From Mesodorylaimus sp. YZB2_4 (taxonomy: Eukaryota > Nematoda > Enoplea > Dorylaimida > Dorylaimidae), in the NCBI GenBank assembly GCA_030248295.1, contig JASANH010001643.1:806001-870000 (forward strand): a DNA stretch of 64,000 nucleotides, given 5' to 3'. Numbering within the stretch: position 1 is the first letter of the stretch; the number at the start of each line of letters is the position of its first letter. The notes beneath the pieces are model-generated. The model did not search any database and had not been told where the DNA came from. It worked only from the letters and a program-made list of their open reading frames with translations. Below, piece by piece: positions 14,011 to 24,600 of the stretch. A program made the translations under genes and the position numbers.

Positions 14011-15104
14011 ACCCCCACACAGCAGCTTTGCGATGCATATATCTGTCTGTCTGCATTTTTTGGCGACACATTGCACAAGCAGAATATTCCGCAGTGCGTG
14101 GCTATGTGCCTATTCATTCAAGCAAGGCGGGGTTTGCTTTTAGCGCACATGGTTTTTATGTTCGATAGTGATAAGATAAAAGTAGCTTGATATTAGTGAG
14201 GTCGGCCCGAATCTGTTTTTGACTTGTGTAAGCGGTAGAATACTTACATAGTTGTGAGTGCCAAGCTTTGTCCAGTCAAAGTCGACAATTCGGTGCATGA
14301 GCGTTGAGTTGTTAACCGACTGATTCAACCAGTGTGGGAGGCTCCGGCTGTGCTGCCCAGGCCTAACGTCAGGTACGAGTAAATGGGGTCACGTTTCTGG
14401 AACATGTGCCAGATTCTTGCCTTTCTTGGAGATTTTTAGGTACAGGAGGTATGTCCTTTTATACTGGAGCATTGCGAAGGACTGTCTGTTTCAGGTTGTA
14501 CATGTTAGCTGCCGTTATGACGAACCCGATTTCTAAAGCTATCCTCGAGAAGACACAACAGTTCTGTACTTGCAACGATCATGGAGGTAGGCTAACATAA
14601 AAACTGGTCTGGTGGCACTGTCCCTATCCGTTCATCCTCGAACCTACCATGCCTGCCTGAGCGCGCGCACCTGCTGCTTTAGCACACCCTGGGACCTCCA
14701 GCAGTAGTGCCCGACTGCCTCTGTGGGTTCTTTGGTGCAGCGAGCGTGCGTGTCAGCGTGTCTTAATCAGCTAGCTATGCCATATTCGTGCTCTATGTAT
14801 TTATTCACGTGCGCATCACCTAGCGCACGTGCAGACCAGGCAGATAAGACGTGTACGTTATTTCAAAAGGCCTGTTTTGGTACAGGAGGGACAATGTGCG
14901 ATATTTGGTCAAATGACTGAATGGCAGCTTGGTCTTTTGAAGTCGTGCCAAGCATATAGGCTCTCCGCCGTGCCACGTGGCAGACTACTTTTTCTGGTAT
15001 CACGGAGCCTTTTTGTCATTGCCTTATCGTTAGACGTACATTCTTCGTTTTTTTCAATTCGGTGAGGGGTTATTCATCTCCATACAAGCACATAATCTTT
15101 TCAG
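14011..15104. other. Region upstream of the Grainyhead-tail-like exon
   Basis: No exon could be fixed. A short motif (GGTACAGGAGG) occurs twice, near 14440 and 14878. Upstream exons of the following gene should lie in this or the preceding stretch. Confidence 0.25.
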
Positions 15105-15772
15105 GTGTAACAGTCTACGTCAGGGCACGTCCATGGCACGAAACAGCATTTGCCCAAGTATTATTACCAGTGGCGCTAAGCTACGAGACTTTTGTATGCA
15201 AATTATGCGTAGCCCTAGATGTTGACCGAGCCTTGGTCAAGAAAGTACTGAAGATACCTGATATCCTTATGCGCACGACCGAAGATGTCATTCGATTACG
15301 TCAAGACGATCGACTGGAATTGATATTGCACAGTTCATATTGGAAATACCAAGCGAAAAAGAAGCTTCAGTCCTTGCGTCCATGCCTTACAGCTGCACTG
15401 TTCACCCTGTTGCTCGCTATGGTTAGTGCAGTTACACTGCATCAAAAAGAAATTCTACTCCACTTGGATACCCTGCATCAACGACTGGATGAGAAGTCTT
15501 GCAGAGCCGATGCGCCAGTCGGACGTGGAACAGCCATTGGTGACGAGACAATGATTGATAAAAGGCTAAAGACATTTGAAACAACTTTGATGATTCGATT
15601 GGGTGAGTTGGAGAAGAAATTTGAACAGTTGACTGTGGCAGCAAATCCTAAAGGAACAATGAATCAACCGAATCTGTATCATATACAGACCTTGGAAAGC
15701 ATGGCTGATCAGTTTCAGCAAATCAAGAATCTACTAAGGCGTAAAATTAAGATCAAGGAAGAAGATTTATAG
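15105..15772 (+). CDS. 3' exon: Grainyhead-C-terminal-like domain, membrane segment and coiled coil
   Basis: A long exon with acceptor TTTTCAG at 15097-15104 and stop at 15770-15772; earlier exons were not found, so the entry is partial. The first part (VTVYVRARPW, a hydrophobic mid-block LALDVDRALVKKVL-like, then TEDVIRL and DRLELIL) follows the pattern of the ubiquitin-like C-terminal domain of Grainyhead/CP2 factors (LYVR, then a helix, a DDNII-type turn, then a final strand). After it comes a hydrophobic span (ALFTLLLAMVSAVTL), which looks like one transmembrane helix, and then a charged heptad-like region ending KIKIKEEDL. A Grainyhead factor would not be expected to carry a membrane helix. 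The match is by eye and modest; a different beta-grasp protein is possible. Confidence 0.45.
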
Positions 15773-16254
15773 TTGAACATGGAGTAAGCGATTGCGTCAG
15801 TTGAGTGACTAAATAGTGCGAATTTGAGTGCAAGTGAATGCACTGTACTTTAATTAATGACTGTATAACACAGGCTATGGAGTCGACAGTCCTTCCCTCG
15901 GTGACCAGGTCTCTCCAGGACATCTGGCTCGCCACTTCGTTTCACTGGTCTTCCATTACTAGAGTCTGACATGTGTTTTACGTGGAGCGCCTTTGCTCCC
16001 GTGTCCTTTCCTACCAAGCAACTGACTCAGGGAGACACCATCCATCCTGGAGGTGAGGTACTATACTATACTTGTGTGAAAGGCAATTTGCCTTCAATGA
16101 TCAACTCGCTCGCTCTTGTCTCAGTTTTGAAATTTTCTCAAACAGGTCTGAAAACAGACTCGACATTATTTGTCTATGTATGATACTTTCGTAATGCACC
16201 GGTAACAGATAACTAAAATCGTGTTAACATACAGCAGATACACAGACCGAATGT
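15773..16254. other. Convergent intergenic stretch
   Basis: This stretch separates a plus-strand exon from the 3' end of the minus-strand PAN gene. No gene was recognised; it should contain the 3' UTRs of both. Confidence 0.3.
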
Positions 16255-18034
16255 CTATGTGGAACAGAAATCGAACTCGATATCCTTGTCGGGGCATTTA
16301 GTCAAGCTTCGGCAGTTGCGTACTCGGACGCGGGCACGACGACTGCCCACTTGGAACTGACAAGCGGACCAAAGACCCCAGTTCTCTGGAAGGGCTACGG
16401 CCGTCGACTTCTCCCCTGATGACCTGCCCTTCGACAAAGCTACTTCACTTTTCTTGTCATCGTTCAGAGCTAAGAGTCGGAGGCGAGATCGCAAACGGCT
16501 GAAGGCGACTGAAACCATGGTTTGTTAAGATGGAGAGTAATTAGATCAATGAATTCACACCCGATCAATACTTACATTCCCTGCCGCCACCACCCGTTCG
16601 ATTACCAGGGATAAGACACCCATTCTCAAAGTAGTAGTTAGTGTCAGCACCATTGACGAAATCATTGGGGGTAGTGATAGCTGAGGCAGATTTCAAGATG
16701 CAGTCGCTCGAGGCCGAGTCGAAAACTGCAGCCTGAAAAGCAGCATTCTCCATAGCATGCCGAGAGAGAGCAAGGGGGCCTGCTGTACCTGACATTGAGG
16801 AGTTTGGGCGACACAGCGAGCAGCACAGTCTGCCAGCCCACTTGCTTTTGAAGCGCCGATGTCATGGCCTTGTAAAGTTTTGCGTGGGAAAAGGAAGAAG
16901 AATTGCTCGAAGCATTCGGCTGGTGCTGAGGCTAAAAATCAGGTGCATGATATACATTTGGATCTGAGGTCAGAGGCAGTAAGTTCTTACCTGGTAAGCA
17001 GAACTTTTCAAAATAGACTGCATCCGGATTCGCTACCAGAATTCCACCGCCAGTAGGTTCAGCTTTTGTAGTAGCAACAACGCACTTGTTCGATTTTGGT
17101 AAGGCAGTAAGGCCTGTGCAAGGAAGACTAGCACCGCCGGGTCCCTGAAGATGCAACAGGAAGATAGTATGCCAAATATTTCTGCGGTCTCAGATGAGCT
17201 GTAGCTGTAAAAACCTAGAAGATACACACTTACAAGTTCATCAGTGCAGGATGAAATGCTAAAATTACACAAAACATGTCGCAGCAAGTCTGAGTTTCTT
17301 TACTGACTCCTTACCATGCATTCTCCGCGGGCACTTCGGACAAGGTGGTCGTGCCGCTGTTTGCTGAGCTGGCCAGTTCAGCTTCAGCTACAGTGAAATA
17401 AGCAGTGTCGATCTTTTCAAGACAGGCTATAACCGCAAAATGAAACCATGCACACATCATGAACAAGCGAGAACTAAAAGACTCTCCTCACCTGTATTTG
17501 ATGGTATTGGAGGCGAAGGCGTGACTGGAATAAAGATTCTTGAAGTTACGGTGTGGATGAGGTTCATTGTCGCTTACCGACTGGCCCACCGCCACCACAC
17601 GTGTATCCGACCTTTTCGTAGTATGTGGTGCCATATCTGTTCAACAGCAGTCCAGGGTTCTGACTGGCTCGTTGATTGAATAAGTAGCACGAATGTTGGT
17701 ACTCGTCCCAAAGCACTGAGGCGCAAGTGTCCTACAAGGTTGCAGTGACAATACAGTCTTGTGCTGTAATGTAGTCATGGCGTGAAAACATACCCCATAA
17801 TTGCCTGACCACTGGAGACACGTCATGAGGCAGTCGTAGAGCGAAGTGCCATAAATGGTCGTGATGGGCTGAGCGTTTCCGGCGGGGTATGCTTGAAAAC
17901 ATGGTAAGATATCTGAAGAGAAAAGACTTCAGAGGCATTTATGGAGGGCTGAAATTGGGTTCAGTCATACGGGAAGGATCGGATCTAGATCCTCGAATGA
18001 ATAGCAATAATGCAGCAATCAGGAACCGAATCAT
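16255..18034 (-). CDS. Secreted PAN/apple-type protein with C-terminal TSP1-like module
   Basis: Ten minus-strand exons agree in phase: 18034-17971, 17912-17794, 17731-17578, 17524-17492, 17426-17315, 17258-17234, 17144-16991, 16931-16789, 16732-16606, 16508-16255. They give 394 residues. The N-terminus MIRFLIAALLLFIRGSRS is a signal peptide. Three cysteine-rich blocks follow: one with YDCLMTCLQW, then DTCASVLWDE and CYLFNQ; one starting ACLEKIDTAYF; and one with ADCAARCVAQTPQCQ, then SSDCILKS and YYFENGCLIP. The spacing is PAN/apple-like. The C-terminus has ENWGLWSACQ followed by a paired-cysteine RVRNC region, as in thrombospondin type 1 repeats. This implies an extracellular adhesive or matrix/cuticle role (inference). 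The start was chosen for the signal peptide and the consistent splice phase. Confidence 0.85.
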
Positions 18035-18500
18035 ATTAAAAAGCGTTTGATTAGCTTTTGTTCGAGTGAGTGAACTTTCTACAAAGACCATCAAGTGTTC
18101 ACAGAAGATTGTTAGAATGGAAGAGACGAAACGTCAGAGTGATCTAATCGACTGGTTGAAGGCGTATCCTTGAAAGTGCCGTTTTGTGTTTCTCGGTCAA
18201 ACGCGAATATGATGAACCCAAAAACGGGTCACTGGCGCAGTAAAGTTCGAAAAGTGAAGGACAAAGAAACGAAAGAGAAATGAAATATGAACAGGGACTT
18301 GGGGAGGGGTCGTCGCCAGTGACGTCGTCGCTCCGAGACTACGGATGTGAAAATAGGATGAGACTGGATGGTCTAAGTTAAGTGGGACGGGAAGGGTTTC
18401 GGGCGACTTGCCAGCTGCTTTGATACAATGATCAACTTGTCTGTTGATCATGTACAGTTAGGCAAAGTACAGGTCACGCTTTTGTCTATCATGTACAGGT
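18035..18500. other. Upstream region of the PAN-TSP1 gene
   Basis: No separate gene was recognised. The stretch should hold the promoter of the minus-strand PAN gene. A short direct repeat containing ATGTACAG occurs around 18450-18497. Confidence 0.25.
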
Positions 18501-18654
18501 ACTTCTTACATCGAGACCGGCTTCAGCTTTTGGCAGCTACGAGCCGTGCCGATAGCCTATAGTTTCTCAGGGAAGGCAGACTTCTTCGTCTGGGCCGCGT
18601 ACATCGAGTGGTCCAACCTGGCCTTGTTCATTGGCACGACCTGCGAGCGAGGTG
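18501..18654 (+). pseudogene. Isolated exon-like membrane-protein fragment
   Basis: After an acceptor (ATGTACAG) there is an open stretch with hydrophobic, coding-like character (GFSFWQLRAVPIAYSF, then FFVWAAYIEWSNLALFIGTT), ending near a GTGCGC donor. It loosely recalls multi-pass Frag1/DRAM-type proteins, but the match is weak. No partner exons were found, so it could be a relic or one exon of an unrecognised gene. Confidence 0.3.
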
Positions 18655-18910
18655 CGCCTTGAAAAAAAAGACATTCCAGTAGTCCACTAGTGCTTAGTGA
18701 TAATACTGCTTACAGTACATCATCTCATAGCATTTTTAGTCGGCGCACCGAACATTTAGGGTGCAATCAAACATTTTGGAGTTCATGTTCATGTTTTACC
18801 ACATCACCACACGCTTATGCGCACTCTAGGGTGAAGGGACACATTTTACACAAAATGATTTACCGGCCCGCGAGTCGAACACTCGCCCGTAACTCGAAAC
18901 CAAATGATAT

Positions 18911-19091
18911 TGTGACCAGCACGCCTGGCGGTCGGGAGTAATCGATACGCTCCCCTGGCTGGGACGTCAACCTCTTCGGTTGATGTTTCTAGAGCAGGTA
19001 TAGTCGCGAGACTTGCCTACCTCCAGTCGGAGTTTTTTGCTTAGAGACTTCGGTCTCGACTATCTCCCGCCGCCTGGGTGCGCTGGTTACA
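18911..19091 (+). repeat. 5' LTR of the TRIM element
   Basis: This is the left LTR, with TG..CA ends. It shares the sequence core TCCCCTGGCTGGGACGTCAA with its partner and with the solo LTR at 35157-35339. Confidence 0.9.
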
Positions 19092-19453
19092 CTGGCGTCA
19101 CGAACCAAAGGGCCTTCTTCGGATGTAAGCCCCTTATGGACTAGTGTGCTAGCCCGGGTGGTTGTGGTGAATGCCGGACTGGCGGGCCTGCGCTTGCTGT
19201 GGCCCGAGGGTTCCCTGCAGGTGTACTTCCTACCAGACTTCGGTCTGGGTTGCCTCCACGTAGGCACCAGGGGCCAGCAAGCAAAACCTACTCCGCTATT
19301 ACCTACGCGGGAGGAGAAGGTTCGGCTAGCGTTTGGTGCGCCTTAGCGCGACGGTGGGTGGAACACCTAGCGCTGATAAGGCACCACCACTGGGGTGTTG
19401 GTTCTCCCAGTTGGAGAATGGCGGGGACGCCATTTTTCCAACGGTGGGAGGAA

Positions 19454-19633
19454 TGTGACCAGCACGCCTGGCGGTCGGGAGTAATCGATACGCTCCCCTG
19501 GCTGGGACGTCAACCTCTTCGGTTGATGTTTCTAGAGCAGGTATAGTCGCGAGACTTGCCTACCTCCAGTCGGAGTTTTTGCTTACAGACTTCGGTCTCG
19601 ACTATCTCCCGCCGCCTGGGTGCGTTGGTTACA
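19454..19633 (+). repeat. 3' LTR of the TRIM element
   Basis: This is the right LTR, preceded directly by the polypurine tract and followed by the ATAT target duplication. Confidence 0.9.
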
Positions 19634-19637
19634 ATAT

Positions 19638-21630
19638 CGCTTTTGTGTCAAGAACTGAGTTAAAACTTTGCCAGAATCTTTTGTGTTTCTGGTGCTTCCT
19701 GTGGCAGCGGGGATGATTTATGAGATCCATGGCTCGCCCTTGGACTATCAACGGCTTGCCAGATGAAGGCTCAAGCCACAGGAACAATCCCACGCAGTCC
19801 ACGACGCCTCGAGTTGCGTTTACTAGCCAGTCACACCACAACTACCACGTACTGCAGACTGAACTTGCCACGCATACCATGTACCGTGTGCTGACTGCAG
19901 ACTGCGGACAGCGCCTGAAAATGTTGGTCGTGCGCGAGGTCCGGATGGACCTGGGATAGAAGTGCTCACAGAGCAATGCAGTCCAAAAACTCAAGACCAG
20001 TCCTCAACCGATGCCTGTAAACCAAGCCAGTCACTCGATCTCGCTCTCAGTCTCGTGTCCAGTCTCGGCTTGGGAGGAAAGACGATTGTGGTTCACGGCT
20101 TCTGCACTGATAGGTGCCAGATAAAATATCCACGCCTTACACCTCTCCCCACCTTGAGAGAACCCGACGCGCCCATGAAACTTAGGACACGTTCAAACAA
20201 TGGGATCCTGGATGCGATATTTAAATCATTTCAGGTAAAGGAAAGCAAGGAGGAGCCAGACTAGTGTGAGAAGGTACCACAGACCACAGGGGTTCGCTGG
20301 TATCGCCTTCCAAACCGAAGTCGATGGAACAAAGTCTCCGACTGGAGCAAGGCAATTCTCATTGTCAGGTCTTCGACCACCTTCTTCGACCAATTAAACG
20401 CATCGACTGACATCTGCCAGATCAACAGCGGGCCAGCGGGTTAGTTCATGCTCACTTGATGCGCCGTGCAATTATAAGACATAGCAAGGGCATGAGTTGG
20501 CATGAAAGAAGTCGGCATAAAAAGGTTGATTTGGCATGACTTTTATGCATGCAGAGTGAGCCGCTCGCAGCCTGGCGTACAGGCCAGCTGGGATTTACGT
20601 TCGCTTCGTAAACCGATCTTCGTCAGCGGGGGCAAAGGTCCACCGCCGCCGCATTCGTATGCCTTACCAGCACCCGTTTTCAGCATGGCCCACCAAAAAA
20701 GGGGCCCGTGTTTTGTTACTACAGAACTCTAGAATGGCGATATACAGTGTATTGCTGGACTGATTCTGCTGGTGCCACCGTCACAGCAGCCTAGGACATT
20801 TAAGATAGCTGTATGATGAACATGGGAGGACCAGGGATGCCCTAAGATTTGGGACATGTCGTGACTGACTGCGGAAGTGGCCCTGGCGCTTGTTCGGAGA
20901 ACGCAAGCACCTTTCCGTGGAACAATTTTTCGAGTTCGTCAAATCGCAAGCATACTGTAGATGATGCTCTGCTTTAAGGAAGACTACAACTATTGGGCGC
21001 CATACTTCTGGGAACTGCTGCAGACACCTTGAATTTTGTCCTTAGATTCTTATGCAGCAAATGAACATCCCTTGTCGACGGTGCCGTGCCCCGTCAAAGT
21101 GGGCCGGCGAGGGGGCCCTCTCTGGCTCTCTGCCCCGATGTAGAAGTTACTCAAAAAAATTAATTTACGTAGAGACAACAATATGATAAAGGGAAACACA
21201 CCCGCCAGCTCGCTAGTAAAAAAGCATAGATTTTGCATCCGATAATAACCTGTTTTTGTCCTCACATTTCAGAACCCTACCGATCTACGACCGCCGTCTA
21301 TTTCAAATCGTCGCGCTTTTCCTAGTTTTTGCTGCGTATGACAAATTGGCCCTAATTTGCAAGGTGGTGTGCGCGAAAAACTCGTTCGCGGCAAATCGCT
21401 GAGTTGAGTTAACTTCAACTTTTACTTTCGTTGCTTTTCTTGACGAACTTTTGCTTCTATTTATGGTCGAGCTGTGCCGGCCTGGTGATTATCATTCTGT
21501 GATTACCAAGAAAGTGTATTTCAGTAATTATGATTCTGTCGAGTTCTAATCCGCATAAAACTATCGATTTATGAATTTCAAAGTTGAGAAATGTGTTTGG
21601 TTGGCACTTGGGAATTACATTTGATTACGT
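19638..21630. other. Intergenic, upstream of the ubiquitin protease
   Basis: No supported gene. Open frames of up to 100 codons (19962-20264, +) have no recognised motif. The last 300 bases are AT-rich and form the likely promoter and 5' UTR of the USP gene. Confidence 0.3.
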
Positions 21631-24600
21631 ATGAAGGAACCGCGATCGGCTAGTCAAAGCCATTCTAATTCGGTACCTAAACATAGTAGCCATGGCGGTT
21701 GGGGCGACCCCGCCGTGCTTTTAGACGACGTAGCAGAAGAAAACAAAGCGGCCATTGACAAGGTGATGCAAGCCCATTCTGAGTCAACTTCTCATGCCCG
21801 AGGTCGAAGTCGTGATCGTTCTCAATCTACGGATGGCCAAAATATCGGTGGAAAACGAAGGAAAGATTTGAATGAGTTTGAGCATCGTCGGCGATACGTA
21901 GCGACTATATTAGAACGGTATTATTCGCATCCGTCAAATCGTCAAAATTCTTTACCCTCGAATGTTCGAGAGCAGTTATTGAATGCATTGGCGCCTGACG
22001 ACGAAGCGCTGAGGCAACAAATGGCTTCCGGAGGAGCTCCCGTAGCCGTCGACGATTCAGCGAGCGAGGTATCTTCGGCCGTTTCCTGCCATCCACCCGG
22101 AGCATATAATCAAGGTGGAAGTGCTCGAGCCACGCCGGATTCTTCGCCATTTTGTGACGATGATCAAGACGAGCACTCATCAGCAGTGACCGGTGGTGGG
22201 AGCAAGCATGGTGGCAAGAAGAAATCTCGATTCTTTCGTAGTTCGTCCATGAGATCTCTGAAAAAGTGGATGAACAAGTTACGAGGTCGTGTCAACACTG
22301 GTTCGGCGAGCGGGCGTAAGAAAGGAAGCAATGGTTCTGGATCATTATCTCCTTCGGGCGAAGCGATTGCAAGCAACGGGTTGGCCGCACCAAGTCACGA
22401 TTCTGGTTTGGAAACACCATCGGATACAAGTTTGAATCACAATTTGACAAATTTGCGGTTTCTTGAACAACAAGATTCGATTGATGCGGTCGTTGGTTAT
22501 GGACGAATCCGCAGTCGCAACGTGTCATCTACCTTACCTCCTATGGCCGATATTCCAACTCCGGCATTGTGCGGTATTGTTAATCACGGAAACACGTGCT
22601 ATATCAACGCCGTTGTTCAATGCTTGAGCAACACCGACCTTCTGGCCGAGTATTTCCTAAGCGGCCAATACTGGACGGATCTACGCAATAATCTTCGAAA
22701 CGCTGATCGATACGGATCGCAAGGAAACGTGACGTTGGCACTGGCTCGATTTTTCAAAGCGTTATGGTTTAATTCTTATTCGCCCGACGTGTCATCGAAT
22801 TTTAAGAGTATAGTTGAGAGGTACAGCGAGCAGTATCGAGGAAACCAGCAACAGGATGCCCAAGAATTCTTCTACTGGTTGGCCGATCGCGTACATGAGG
22901 ATTTGAACGTGGCCGTTAAAAGAAGATACAAATTGCATAAGGTAAGTGACTATTTTGACTTTTGGTGCCCCTAGTTTTTATAGCAGTATTTTAGAAATCA
23001 TGCTTGCTATTTGCATGATCTCAAGTTTTAGCGCAGCAGGAAAAGCGGATTTGTGTCTTTTTAATGTGAGAAAAGCTGACACAACCCTTGCTTACTCACT
23101 CGATGGCCTTGTATGTTTTATATTATTCTTTGCCGTTTCATATGTTAGTCACATCATTTTTTATGCGCACTTACAGTTATGCATTTGCTTACGTGTCTGA
23201 CACGCTTACTGAAAAACGTTTATTCACGCCGTCTAGTTCGACTTGGCCTTTGACGACGTTGCGGCGCAAGAGGGGAAATATTGCTGGGGATTTGGCGACC
23301 TGTTTGTGACAGCGATGTATTCGAAAGGCAGGCGCTAAATAGGGCCAGCCGGTTTTGTATTTAGGTGTTGCTTGTTTACGCATTGTGCCCGCAATAGGGA
23401 CTGTTTCTGTATTATATACACATTTTTGTGTTAGGTAGGATTAGGACTTGCAAAATTGACGCAGTGTGTTTCTGAAATAACTAAAGCTCTTGTTTTAGTC
23501 TCGAAGCAAGAACGAAGATGAATTGGCGGCTGCAGCAATGGAAAAGCATTTGGAGGCGCATAATAGTTTTATTAGCGCTCGATTTCATGGTTTATTTCTA
23601 TCGACTGTGACTTGTCCGGTGTGTCGCAAACAGTCGATGAAGCCTGATCCGTTCATGTGTATTTCTGTACCAGTATCCCAATGGTAAGATAACAAGTGTT
23701 TTGGTAATTATTAATCGCTGGATTAATTTTTTCAGTACGAAACGTCCACTTTTCGTTGTGGTGGTGTTCATAAATCGTCAGCCTCGTCAAGTCCGGTTTG
23801 GATTGAATGCGGATGTGACAGCTACATTTTTGGAAGTCAAGAAATGTCTTGCCGATGCCACAGATTTGGCTGTTGATCAGGTAAAACTGGACTTGCTTGC
23901 ACTTAATTTTTGGGTTGAAAACGAGAATATATTTCTGTTTTAGATGCTTCTGTGTGAAATGAATGAATGCAGTTTACAAATGACATTGATCGATCATCAC
24001 GAAGTCATGTCGCTGGGGCGAACCAAGTGCATTTGGGCTTTCGAGATCCCTCTGCCCGCTCGAACTCCACTAAGCAGTCGTGATGACGAATTGGTGATCG
24101 TGGTGGCGAACCGATTGGCCTCGAGTAATGGAAACGGGTTAAGGTGAGGAAGAGGACCACCAAATTAAGTGGCCTTAGATTAAGAGTTGATGTTTTTTTT
24201 GTAGATTTGGTTCGCCAGTTGCATTTCGTGCGAGTCGAGAGGCCACTTATGCTGATCTGTTCAGATCAGTGTTGTTCGCCTTGCGACCTCAATTTCGAGT
24301 CAGTGTTGCTGCGCAGGTGAGAATATATTCTGTCATGAGAAATTTTTTGGACAATAAGTGATTTAGGACATTCCCACGAACGCATTTCGGATGCGGATTG
24401 TGGATGATTTCCATCCGTTCGCGTTCCTTCCCGGCGATGTGTCGCTTCCTCTGTATACTCAAGCAGTTGATAAGTAAGAGATTTATTGATGTGGAGTTGA
24501 AGGAATTTTTATCTAGGGGAAATTTTTTTTAGTGCTCTGATGAATTTGGCGGTAAATGGCGCCCCTTTGGTGCCACATTTGAAGCTTATGCTAGAATGGC

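Larger units (their letters stand above)
18911..19633 (+). mobile_element. TRIM: miniature LTR retrotransposon without coding capacity
   Basis: Two direct repeats, 18911-19091 and 19454-19633 (181 and 180 bp), differ at about three positions. They begin TGTGACCAGC and end in the near-complement (GCTGGTTACA / GTTGGTTACA). The element is flanked by a 4-bp duplication, ATAT (18907-18910 and 19634-19637). A TGG-starting primer-binding-like site begins 2 bases after the left LTR (19093), and a purine tract GGTGGGAGGAA ends exactly at the right LTR. The 362-bp interior has no long open frame. It would depend on an autonomous relative for movement. The near-identity of the LTRs suggests recent insertion. 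Confidence 0.9.

Noticed and set aside
18858..18905. tRNA-like look near the sequence GAGTCGAACACTCG
   Set aside because: The arms do not form a full cloverleaf on either strand, and the anticodon stem is missing.
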